DNA of 64,000 bases, from assembly GCA_015501585.1 (NCBI GenBank), contig JADNRY010000176.1, positions 62,001 to 126,000 of the forward strand. The letters are read 5' to 3'. Positions 22,736 to 34,062 of the stretch are shown piece by piece. The position numbers and the translations under genes were made by a program. Each line of letters starts with the position of its first letter. Positions within the stretch are counted from its first letter, which is position 1. A model generated the notes under the pieces. The model was not told the origin of the DNA and made no database searches. It saw only the letters and a program-made list of their open reading frames with translations. Source of the stretch: Rhodocollybia butyracea (lineage: Eukaryota; Basidiomycota; Agaricomycetes; Agaricales; Omphalotaceae).

Positions 22736-25700
22736 CAGGCAGCTGGTTACTCGCCTGTGCTGGAACGTTGGTTGCAACCTCGATTTGGCATCTGTTATAC
22801 ATTTTCAAACGTGGTGGTGAATTCTCAGCAGAGCCAGGGAAGCAAGTTCCCAGAGAAGTCATCGTGATGCCAGATAGCTTTGATGCCGGTTATAGTAACC
22901 AGCGTTTTCAGAATTTGTGCATCATCTACTAGTTGGGAGCAAGAAGAGGGGCGGTAATCAAAATCAAGGTGATGATCCACGTAGCCTTCGTCGCTTACTT
23001 ATTATTTTACTTCAACCTGACCGAACTAGGCTCGGAAACTGTGAGACCAAACATCTTACTGTGGTTATCATATCACAACGCTCTTCCCAAGTTTATCGTC
23101 TAAGCTTGCCATGCAGACTCTGGACAGTACAGTTGCAGGAGTTCGGGAAACCCCAAGATCTACATCACCCTCTATAATTAATGTGGCCAATGATATGCAT
23201 CTGTTCCGATTGCAGCGTTGCGCATGCCCCGCACATTCAGAAGGCATCATAATTTCTGGGCCGAATGGGTTGGTTGCACAGCGAGCCTGTATTGTTCAGC
23301 TCGAGCGTTCATTCAAACCTTATAGCTGCTCCGGTACGTTACTCAACAAGATCAAGTGAAGAAGGTCATGGGGAGAGGCTCGAGATGATGAATTCGGTAG
23401 ATCCCCTTTGTCAACACTGGAATATCGACTGTCAATCCATAGCCCAGTATAACCGAAGACTCATTGGTAGACCGAGTTCACGTTCGAGGGAAGTAAAGTC
23501 TACCAAACAACAGACCTTGATCAAGACAGAGATAACAAGAAACTGTATGCAAATTTCCTTCTTACGGGCGCCGGGAGGAAAGAAGTGAGTTACTCGGCAT
23601 GGTCCCACAGGACAGGTCGACGACGATGATGACTGGAAAGTTAATAATGGCCTGAATCTGACTTCCGCGGTCCCAGTCATATTTGGACATACGAGTCCAA
23701 TACCAGTTCTGATGCACATGCAGCACGAACGGACTCTAACTGGGAGCGTAGATACGCAGCAGGAAGCATTTAGCATTTAACCGGGACTTAGTTCATGCGT
23801 GAAACTCAGCGTTCAAATTTCTATGGCACGGAGAATGTCATCGGGGGAAAATGAGAGCGTAGAGTTTGAAGATATTCAGGTCGAAGCGATGGAACTTCGC
23901 TCCGTTCAACGAGGGGAAAAGCTGTAAGGCTGAACAATAACTTGCATCTGCATGGGGCGAAGTAGCCGAAAAGTGATCGAAATCGCAACAGAAACAAAGT
24001 ATGAACGGGTAAGGATGTGGGACTTCGGGCTTCAAGAGGCTTACATTGGAAATGAGCGATCACAGAGAGAGAGGGGCCACGGCGGACATACTTCAGTAAA
24101 TTTTGAGGTCGTTAATGCAGTCAAGAATTCTACACCAGAGAAGACTGTTGAATCGCTCACAAAAGCGGCGAGTCAGAAGGCTGTCCATGTCAATTTTTGG
24201 AGCTGGTCGGTGTTAATGCAAGCCAAAGACTTGGAGTCCGAATTCGCCTATAAGTTTGTCCAGAGTCAAATCTAGACTGAGAATCGAGCGCCGGGCGCCG
24301 AGCGTTGATGTTTAATCATGACTGCTGAACAGTGAAGACCACAGAAAGGATTGTTTTTTACCAGTTTTTATCACAGCTCTCGGCTGTCGGGAAGCGTGAG
24401 GATTAGCGTCTACCTCTGGTACTGCCCTCGACAAGGATTATACCGTGCAACTTGAAGAGCAGGGCGCATCGTGAACTTTGCTTCCGCTTAAATGCTGACG
24501 TGCTTGAGGTAAGTCGCGTGATGTATATGTCACGCCATGTTTGTTTCGCTTTCACTTCAAACTTGCACTCCCACCCCCATTGCTCAAGTCCACAACTCAA
24601 GTATGAGCTCAAGTACTCAAGCTCCAAGCTTTTGTTTCAAAGGTTCTATCCAAAATCTCTCTTTCATTTCAAGCGATCAAAAGAAAAACTGGCAAGACAC
24701 AAGTAAATCAAGGACTCGCTTCCTCAAGCCATTGCTCGTGTTCAAGGTTGACTTCAAAACGCAAGCATCTCGTGGCGGTGTAGTTAGAAGCCTTTCTGAA
24801 CGGTTCAAGCCCTGAAAATGCCCTTCAACGCACTAAATCAACCTCAAGTTCCTTCAAGCGCTCTTCTGCTATATGTAAGTGGTTATGTTTTGGTCTTCAG
24901 TTGCTCGTACTGAAGCAGTGTTTTCGTAAGGCGACTGTCCCTAACGGTGCGTGCTCATTTGTTTCTTTTCGTTCTTGTTTTTTTTTTTGGACACGGCATG
25001 GTCTTCCAACGCTATGTTTTGGCCAATTTATTTCTCTTATTCTGGTTTTGTGGGATGCGTTTGGTATAGATACGGTGTGTAACATAGTGTAGCTATTGTC
25101 GCATGAATGGCATTGTTTTTAAGCCAACGAAAGCAGGAATAAGAATGAGAACGGAAGGAGCCGGGAGTGCAGTGTAAAAGATCGGGTGCAAGGGGCGGTA
25201 CTGAGTGCACTGTATTTATGATCCTGAGTACAAATCTGGCTAAAACTGAGTACAAAATGTGCCGATTGCACTTCAATACAATCCTATGGATTTTAGACTT
25301 AGCCGGAGTTACTTTGTACTGGGGATCAACGGCGCCGGGCGGACCTCAGGTGAATAGGATGTCCTGCCTGTGTACCATTTCATTCCAAAAAACCCTCAAC
25401 ACTGCAACTACGAAGGCGAATAGCATATCTCACTCAACTTTCTTCTGATATGTAAGTAACAGCCATCATCCTGAAATAGAAGACGAGGAGCCATATGTCC
25501 CTGAATTACTACCATTGGGGGAGCTGGATTCACGAGCTTTACAAACACCTGACTTACGGTTAAACAGCAATCTGAGAAATCCCTTCCCATGTTTACCAAT
25601 AGAGGCCAGTTGAAGTGGGATGATATTGCTGCTCTCTGAATGAAGATCAGAGTAGCTAAGGGCCAACTACTACGAAAGAACTACTATGTTGTATGTTATT

Positions 25701-26111
25701 TCGCTTTGTTTCGCTCCGCCATTTTACATATGCATGTTACCGATCCTTATCCCTGCGTCTCGTGTGAAGGGATACCCCAACAGAACTTACATCTTCTGCA
25801 GTGAAAACCTTCTTTTCTTCAATTCTGCTTTGGTGCAATGGTGGCCTTTAACACGAGTGTAATGCACAGGGCTATGTTTTCTTTCATCAGAAGGGAAAAT
25901 CAACAAAGCTATTGTATCTATGTATCATCGCATGTTTCCTCATGCAACATGGAGTTCCGGTGCAGTCGGTCATGGCAGTGTTCCAAATCGTAGCTGCGGA
26001 AGATGGAACAGCTGATATAAAGGGTGTGTACCCTTATGCCGTTTATAACCCCACCTTCTTTCATTTGCCACTATTGAAGACAGCCCCACCTTCTTTTGTT
26101 CACCACTATTC
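22736..26111. other. No gene confidently recognised
   Basis: Short frames at 22917-23588 and 23952-24275 (107 aa) have no recognised domain. 24540-24860 is rich in CTCAAG repeats. The 67-aa frame at 25912-26115 ends just after the start of the next gene and is probably leader sequence. Confidence 0.4.
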
Positions 26112-27787
26112 ATGACAGCCCCTCCAATATCCTTCTATCCGCCCAATTCTCAGTACGGTCTAATCTTTACATTTCTCGTTGGCACCCCTATTTACCTTTT
26201 CTACAGATTTTTTCCCGATGCAAACAACTTCGGCATAACAGGACCAACGATCTTCAATAATATCAACACTGCTCCTTTCCAGCCAATAAACCTAACGCCA
26301 GCAGCTACATACTCTCATTCCAGATCGCAACCTCGCACAAATCGTACATCGTCACGTTGGGCCGAAAGCGAGGTGTATGCGCGACATATGCTGCTGAGAG
26401 CGAATGGATACCCCTTATGGAGGCCGAAATTAAACAACTCGAGCCTTCCATTACTTCACAGACAAGAGGGAGTCCGTATTGGGGATATCGGAATCATCAC
26501 TGATACGGGGGGGTTTGATTACCTTTTCAATATATGCCACGACGCAAGCCATCCATTGAATGAAGGACGGGTTCCCGAAGGCTTCAAACCATTACAGGAG
26601 TTTGATTCTGCGAACACCGACGCTCAGGATCTGGAACCTGGCTATTGGATCCCCAACCATCCCAGTAGTGTTCATCTCGCTGGTGTTATACCACATTCGT
26701 CCCAGAATCCTCATATTGTGTACGCCCATTTTAACTCCTCAGAGCTCAGTAGTATATTGACGGCATCAAACTTCCAGAGGAGTACCCGAGGCCGAGGTTG
26801 GTGCAGGGTTATCTTTTGTGTCCAGTGCTAGCAAAGGCGCTTTACTCGTCCTACCAGAGGGTGGACAAAAAGTCGATCATATGCAACGTAAGAAGTTTGA
26901 AAAGCATGCTGCAGAGCATGCGCATTCATGGTACAATCATGCTATCAATACCATGGCGCGCGAAGCACACAACAGCTCTCTTTATCTTGTCACAGGCTAT
27001 GATAAAACACGAGCATGGGGAGTTTCGGCTTTTGAAGATGCCGAGGAGGGGAGTGTTTCAATGGACTTTGTTCCGAAGAGGAGCAGAAGAGGCAGGCTGC
27101 CAGAATATTGGTTTCCAAGATGCAATTCCGCAGTGTCCTCTAGTGGCACTGATGATGAGTATGGTAATCAATCTGGATGCGTTTTCTTACGGGGTTTCAA
27201 GATCGCTGTTCGAGAGTCGTTATTATTCCGAACCAGCTCAGAGGTAACTTACACTTCTGACCTTAATGTTGATAAGTTACTGCCAACTCAAACGGCCACA
27301 TGGTTATCGATGCCCTGGCAGCTGTGGTCCAATCCTCTCCGTCCCAATCTAATCATGGAGCATGGACTCTCAGCGAATGATATACCTCCATCCAAACATG
27401 TAGTATGTCCGGTATTTCCTATATTATCCTCACTGACTTTTGACTGCTACAAAAGATATACCATCCTTCGGATGTGATCAACCATTGGTTATTAGATAAC
27501 GTGAGCATTAATAGATCATCCAATATTTTCTTTTCATTTTGAATGTCCTTAAGAGCAGCCAACTTGATGTTGCAATCACTCACGATGATGATTGGGCCTC
27601 TGTAATTCACAGTGTAAGTGGCTCGTCCCTTTAGTTTGAAGAATATCTCGTGATACTCTTACAGGATGATCAGGATATCCCTCAAGATGACGAACTAATT
27701 CGTCGTATGAACAGCTTCCATGTCCAAACTTTGGAGTCCGGTGGTGCGCACAGTGACTCAGATGTGGTGAATCTTTCTTTAATTTAG
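26112..27787 (+). CDS. Hypothetical basidiomycete protein, about 467 aa
   Basis: Six exons join in frame: 26112-26152, 26207-26719, 26778-27399, 27456-27500, 27554-27613 and 27665-27787. All introns are GT-AG and 51-58 nt. After a Pro/Ser/Thr-rich N-terminus comes GDIGIITDTGGFDYLFNICH, then AEVGAGLSFVSSASKGALLV, then an Ala/His-rich helix ending in NSSLYLVTGYDK, and near the C-terminus IYHPSDVINHWLL and AITHDDDWASVI followed by a D/E-rich stretch (DDELIRRM). I know this motif series from a large family of uncharacterised Agaricomycete proteins but cannot give it a function. There is no signal peptide or membrane helix in the spliced product. It is in tandem with the gene at 27820, which shares its first-intron region. 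Confidence 0.7.
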
Positions 27788-27819
27788 TGCCTTAAGACAT
27801 CAGATATGGGCGCTTTTCT

Positions 27820-29169
27820 ATGCATCCACGACCTGTCCTAGGTCTAACCAACCCAGTTTTTGATCTACATCCACCCCCATTCCAACCCACATCTCCGACA
27901 TCAACCTCACAGGGCCCTGTCTTCAGCAATGCACAACCAACATCTTCGGCATCGACTACACAGGACCCCGTCTTCAATATTGAACCTCCATCCCAGTCAA
28001 CCTCACCAGCCACACGACACTTTGTCCTCAACATAGAGGAACTTGCATCAACCACACATTTTGGTTTAGAATCGGACGAAAATGCAGCCCCCCCAACTGC
28101 CCTTTATTCGTCGAGATATCAGTATGTCTAATCTTTACATCTTCTATTGGGAACGCTCTTTACTTTTTTTGGCAGAGATTCCTCCGAGGCGACAGAATTT
28201 GGAACTACAGACCAACGAGTTTTTGATGAAACTAGCGCCTTGCCTTCTCAACGAACAAATCGGTCTCCCGCAGCTGCGCCCTTGGATGTCCTCAGCGAGA
28301 GCATTGATTGTTTTAGTATGCGGATACTAGTAAGCCCTATTAGAGCATTCCGCAATACAAGTTGTAAGCATTCTTTTCAAGAACGAAAGTTTTCGACAGT
28401 TATAACTCTGTTGTAGATCACGGTCCGTGGAAATGCTTTGTTGTAGATCGAGATCCGTGGGAATGGACAGATAGGACTGGCATGGAGGGTGAGCTTCTGT
28501 CCTTATACACTCTTGTCAAGTCCGCTCATCCTCAAATCTACCTGTATCAGCAAAAGTGTTCGAGCCCTATCCGTGCTCTGGGCACCACGGTAAATGATAT
28601 GATGCTCATTAGCCGAAGAAACTGACGCGGATGACCGCGGTTTTTGCTTTCCAGGGATGAGACGTCCACAAATATTGGTCTTGATATCTCCATATACGCA
28701 AGCGAGATTCAACGATGTATCATCCATGGACCCAGTTCATACTCGACCCATTTACGAGCCTGTATTTTTGACACTCGTAAAGGGACGGCACTACAGGGAC
28801 ATGTTTCGAGAAACAGCCAGAGTCTTGAGCCCATTTTTATTGGAAGAACGGAGTCCATTACATATGGCAACTCTGGGAGCTCCTGCTGAAGATGAACGTC
28901 TCAGTGTTCATTTCAGACTGCATCGAATCGATCAAGACCGCATCAATCCTGAAGCATTTCAGGTTACTATTTCGCCCCATAACCATTATCAGCAACATAC
29001 GACTTACATGATGACACTCGAGAGTTCCAACAGAAGCACAAGAGCATCAAGTTCTCTAGAGAACTTGCTCCTATCGACCCAGACAGAGGTCGAGGACATG
29101 TACAATCAGATAACGCACGAAACATATGGAATTCAGAGACCAATTTTGATTTGTATTATAATTTCTTGA
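27820..29169 (+). CDS. Hypothetical protein, about 355 aa, tandem to the previous gene
   Basis: Five exons close in frame: 27820-28121, 28176-28315, 28417-28488, 28551-28589 and 28655-29169. The N-terminal 100 aa are Pro/Ser/Thr-rich with repeated PVF-N and PTS units. The second exon has DSSEATEFGTTDQRVFDE, comparable with DANNFGITGPTIFN in the upstream gene, right after an intron of equal length and similar sequence. The later part has CFVVDRDPWEWTDRTG, PQILVLISPYTQARF and a charged helical C-terminus (LENLLLSTQTEVEDMYNQI). The third exon contains a repeated DNA motif (GATC-CGGTCCGTGG-like, twice). The function is unknown. The stop codon lies inside a perfect 37-bp palindrome. Only 32 bp separate it from the upstream gene's stop codon, so transcription may be coupled or the pair may be a split gene. 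Confidence 0.6.
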
Positions 29170-29196
29170 AGCTTCAATTTGAAGCTTCAAGAAATT
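29160..29196. repeat. Perfect 37-bp palindrome across the stop codon
   Basis: AATTTCTTGAAGCTTCAA, one T, then the exact reverse complement. It includes the TGA stop of the gene at 27820 (29167-29169). It would form a stable hairpin in the mRNA. Confidence 0.8.
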
Positions 29197-31834
29197 GTGT
29201 AGAATACACTCAATGGATGTCGAGGTTTTTTCTGTTTGCGACCTTTATCTCTGATCTCACTTTATTTACGCACCTAAGTACTAATTGGGCACAGGATGAT
29301 TCTACCTGATGGAAGCACAAGTTCCCAATCAAAAACAAACCCGCCCAATGACAAGGGGTCTCGCCAAGGTCTCGCCCTAGAGAACGGATTGTAAGCTGAG
29401 GCAAATGAGTTGGAGATAGTCGGAGATAACAATTAGTCGACTACCCCTACTCGTCTTCAGCATCACCGGTATGATAGCAAGGGCTGATTCCTATGTACCA
29501 GAATCCAGACCTTCCTGTTCATCAGGAGGCATTTTGGAAGTAATACATCTTGCACCGAGTGTGTTTAATAGTCCTCTTCATCATCCCCTAACGATGATGC
29601 GTGCTTTTCCCTCGCAGAGTCACGTAAAACCCATCCTTAGTCGAATCTTTCTTCCTTCGATTCCGTTCCGTCTCTCGAATGTTGAGCCGAACACCGTATC
29701 GAGCTATCAGCTGCACATCTGAATGAGAACTGAATGAGAACATTTGACAACTATAGATTCATAGGAGCACAAACTTTGATAAGTTCAGTCGAAGCCTGCA
29801 ACCCTGGAAGTTATTTGGTAGAATAGACTCAAAAAGGCCCGCCATCTGGAATACTCATCCTTCAATAACGATTCGTCCATTCGAGATCACAATTTCTGTG
29901 TGCTCTGCATAATCATAATGGACCCAGTCTCCGCCCATATCATTCACACCCATCTTCTCACTCGATCGATGAGATTTATAGCTCCGAAATGCGAAGTAAG
30001 CAGAGTTGAACGCAAAGAGAATCTTTCACTACGGACCGAATATCCGTGACAGACAAGAATACCACCGCTGCAGGAGAGGTGAAGGGACATTTCAGCGTCT
30101 GCATTTTCTCCATCCTCCCGTCTCCAAGTCTCCTCCTCTCTCCTTCTGAGTCCAAATCTAAATGCTTTATCGCTCTCCGAGCTACAATCTTGCTAACCGG
30201 AGCCATTACTCGTCCTTCTCGACATTGCTATGGAGAATATTCTGTCAAGACGATAGGTCTGAAGCTCAGAAATCGGGAACCAGGATGAGAGGGGATAGAT
30301 GACCGGCGGGAACACGGTCGTTCGAATTCGTGTAGATTCACAGTTTTCCGAGCTGTCGGTCGTGGTGAATGAACGAGTAAAACAAGAGGACGACACCCGT
30401 CCACTCCAATCTGAAGCTGAGAAAAGCTCTCCGAACTCGATCTAAGTCTCGCTGAACGACGACTAACTGAAAAAGGACTCGTATATAGCCAAGGCGACCC
30501 CATGAAGCCATCGAAGCAGTTTGCACAAGAGGAGTGATGTTGAATCGATGACGGATATCGACAAGGAAACTCATGAAACGGGGTACGATACAGGAGATTC
30601 ATGTGAGTACTGGAAGAAGGAAGGAAGAGTTTATACACGGCATGGTCAAAGTGTTGAACACCGAAGGGAAAGAGTAGACGTGTCGATGAGCCCGAGGTCT
30701 TGTATCTGATTGTGGCTTGGGCTCCCCTGGTCTCATCTCGCCACAGCCCATCTGAGTCTCCGTTTCCGAATACGATGCATTCCCAGATACGGCATACCAG
30801 GATGCCTAGGTCAGCAAATATGCTCTATTGCGAGCTGTACAAACGTGGGGTTTGTCGCCTACCAGACGTGATCATGGCGATGAGCGAATGATACGTGGAT
30901 TTGAAACGCAAAGGATATGATATCACATTGTATGGTGTGGAAGAAGAGAGTAGCCTGATGCGAGTATATGATATCCTAGATTGTCATTTGAGCTTTTCCG
31001 GCTTTTCGTTTACGCCCTCGCTATTTCAATCTGCGTCCGGATCCGTCCTTCAACATTTCCACCGCCAGCGTAGTCGCGCCAAACACGACTATATGAATAC
31101 CGTTGTTTTGCTCCAAATTTGCACCAGGTTATCTGAGGAAGAATGATTTGCAGCACAGAACAGGACTGTAGGTTATGAATGCTGAGATAATGGGCTATTA
31201 ACGCGTTCGATTTCGTCGGAGCGGAACTGTATCCATATTGGGCACTTGGGCTGCCGTACGCGTGAGATTAGAACATTCGTCAAAAGCTTAGCAAGGGAAG
31301 ATGTAGCGTAGGACTTTGGAAATGAGTAGCCCGAAAGTCAGAGTCAGACCTTCAGATTTTCAGAGCCTAGAGGAAACTCAGAAGCACGTACCTGCTGAAG
31401 TGCTCAGGTCAGAGGCGCTAGGCTATCGACTATCATCCACTCCATGTGTAGCTGGCGCATACCACTGCTATCATCGTCGCCACTACCTTTGACGACTTTC
31501 CAGAACAGAAATAATCACAGCCAGAGCCTGAATTTCGAAGGCAGTTAGTTGGGACTCGGAATACAGAGATATAGATATATAGACTCACCGGAACCAGCTG
31601 CAGGTAGTATAATAGCCCAATTCTGTCATGTATGCAGCATGCACAGTACTCGAGCACGGAGGACACGATCGTCGATGTTGAGAAGGAATTTTTCGGTATA
31701 ACCCGTTTTAGGTAATTAGGTACGTGATACGAGCGCTTAGACCAAAGCACTCTTTCCACTCGGAGTCCATTCTCTACGAAACCTCTATACTTCTAATCTC
31801 TTAATCCAGTTCCAGCATTCTCCTCTGCATAAAG
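29197..31834. other. No gene recognised
   Basis: Open frames such as 136 aa on the minus strand (30228-30638) have low-complexity, Ser/Arg/Pro-rich translations typical of chance frames. No domain, repeat or RNA gene was recognised. A promoter for the plus-strand gene at 31835 is expected in the last 200 bp. Confidence 0.4.
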
Positions 31835-32320
31835 ATGCCTAGACCTCGGCGTCCTCAAACGCTTATCCCAGTTCAATGGAGCTCGACGGGTACAGGTGGC
31901 GTTATCAATATCGGCGAGGGCAGCTGCCATATTGTCTGCGTAGATGAGATAGATGGCTCAGTAACGCGTTGCGGGGCACCATATTCCACTTTGCATGAGC
32001 TCGTCCGACATCTCGGTTCTTTCCATACGAGGTCACGTCGTTGCGAATGGCAAGGATGCCACTCACCTGGATCCGACTCTTTCAGCCGCGCAGAAGATCT
32101 GGTCAACCATATCGTACGCAGACACGCGCTATTTCGGATGAGATGTGTTCAGTGCGGGGTTTTGTTCGTCAACAAGGACTGGGCGGTCCACCATTTGTGG
32201 ACACCGTACACACCTGACAGAGATACGAGTATTTCGAGTCGAAGTCATACAATAGTTGGCGAGGAAAGTTACTGTGAATATTGGCAGAGAACTGTTGAAC
32301 CGTGGATAGAGGAGACATGA
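31835..32320 (+). CDS. Small C2H2-like zinc-finger protein, 161 aa
   Basis: An uninterrupted 161-aa frame with three Cys/His clusters: CVDEIDGSVTRCGAPY..LHELVRHLGSFH (about residues 34-64), CEWQGCHSP..FSRAEDLVNHIVRRH (about 69-97) and CVQCGVLFVNKDWAVHHLW (about 103-121). The first two fit CX4-8CX12-15HX4-5H fingers with the usual hydrophobic and Leu positions. The third has Cys-X2-Cys and a His-His end. The N-terminus is basic (MPRPRRP). A role in nucleic acid binding is inferred from the fingers. The third finger is not fully canonical. The start is the first in-frame Met. No neighbour suggests a pathway. Confidence 0.6.
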   Translation: MPRPRRPQTLIPVQWSSTGTGGVINIGEGSCHIVCVDEIDGSVTRCGAPYSTLHELVRHLGSFHTRSRRCEWQGCHSPGSDSFSRAEDLVNHIVRRHALFRMRCVQCGVLFVNKDWAVHHLWTPYTPDRDTSISSRSHTIVGEESYCEYWQRTVEPWIEET

Positions 32321-34062
32321 TTGTTACCTTCAATACACGCCTTGAAAATCTCCCGAGTTGACGGGAAGACAGTGTTCCGATATGAACTTTTATCCCATTG
32401 ATAAGAAGGTAAGAACCAATCCTAAATTCTTCTACCGTTCCATAAGATTGATGTCTATGTATCCTCAGTCTCTTGTATCGAACTATCGCATGCATTGGTA
32501 ACAATCCGCCATCTCGCACGCTGGTATTTCCAAGACGAGCTAGATCATGATGCGCTATGGAACCAGGTGAAATTGATGTATCTCATCCCGATGGCGGGTA
32601 TCAATCATATTTTTGGCCTGCCTAGTAGTAGGACTTGGTCGGTACAACTCAAAGCCGTACAACGGAGGCTCAATCTCCCGCCCAATGGCTGTTAACGCCT
32701 CGAACATCGGTACCATTTGATTTACCGTGACAGCGTCCCTGTTCTAGAGTCCTCAAACCCGTGCCTGCCGCACTGGCAAAATTTGACATTCCAAGTAGTT
32801 CCACTTTCGTCGGTCGGAGGTTATTCCTTCCTATCTCATAGAATCTCGCGGAGAAAGGTACAGGAGGGTACAGGAGTATATCACGTTTGTCCCTATCTTG
32901 AGGTCGTGTGATAGGCAACACCTCGCATCGCTCTTAGGATCGTCATACTTTGTTTTAAACTCTCCGAGAGACAAGGAGGATTTGAAGTCCTCCGGCTCAA
33001 GTGCTCGAACTGGACTCAAGCGGGTGCTGTTTGCATTGGTCCTCGGATGAAGGCCGATTCTGATAATTAAACATATAAGCAGGCGGAAGCTGTGTTTTTG
33101 ATCTTGTTTTCCATAGCCGCAACAAATCGCTGTTCAGTCTAGACATTAGCTTGACAACCACAGCGGCTTTCCATCGGGCCCATTGCGCCTCAAAGTCTTC
33201 GCTTTCGCGTTTTTTGGTGCTTGGCTTTAGGCTGCGCTGGATTGACCAGCCAAGACGTTCGACCCCGGGCCTGAAGACGCATAATGGTTAGCGCAATATT
33301 TATCTTGGTTCAATTTCCGAGCACCCGATTTTAGTCGTAAGTGGGGGAACAACGTCAAGCGTACCGCACATGGTGATGTGCGCAGTACCCGCCCCAATAT
33401 ACTATGCGTCAATGTCATTCCATACCAATAATGGTTAACCTTGACATGTTCAGAATCCGGAGCCCACTCGAGGAAATACCTGCGTTCCTATTTGATGTAC
33501 CAATTTTTTTGCGCTTATTCCATGTTTTACAAAATAAAAATAGTTAAGCTGTAGGGTCCCGTTTATCCTAGGGCAGTACAGGAACTTATGGTCATAATTA
33601 TAGCAGTATCTAGGGCTACATACGCTGAAGCGGCGATCTGATATTGCGGCCTTGTTTTGATTTTTTTTTGAGTGCCTCGGTTAGTTTTAGATCTGCTTCG
33701 AGGATCGCTTTGCATTGGGGTTATTGTTTACTTGGCGGTATGCAACGCATCGTATCCGCACTGTATATATTTCTGGTGATACATCGAGGGGATATGCGCG
33801 GGGAAGGCGCTGCAGCTGTACCTTACTCTAACTTCAAACCCCTCACCCCGACATCGGATCCATCTGAATCTAGTATGAGCTGGGAGCTTCGACTTTTAGG
33901 AAGCAATTGTACGGACCATGGGAGGTGTTTCTACAGCACATATTCATGATTGGGCGAGCTCGAGACAATTGATATGCGCACATATTTAAGCGCACCTGAA
34001 GTACTACGAGCTGACAGTTCCCAAACATCCCCTACTTACATCCAGTTTACACCACCATAATC
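32321..34062. other. No gene recognised
   Basis: Short frames, for example 66 aa at 32495-32695 and 101 aa at 33644-33949, show no domain. The sequence just before 34063 is the promoter and leader of the P450 gene. Confidence 0.4.

Noticed and set aside
26700..26800. Frameshift in the 26112 gene
   Set aside because: Initially suspected, but a 58-nt intron from 26720 to 26777 (GTACGC donor, TTCCAG acceptor) restores the frame exactly.
30228..30638. 136-aa minus-strand open frame
   Set aside because: Ser/Arg/Pro-rich translation typical of chance frames opposite AG-rich DNA; no family resemblance.
33273..33320. Possible tRNA-like A and B box (ATGGTTAGCGCAA ... GGTTCAATTTCC)
   Set aside because: The two boxes are too close and no acceptor or anticodon stems could be paired.
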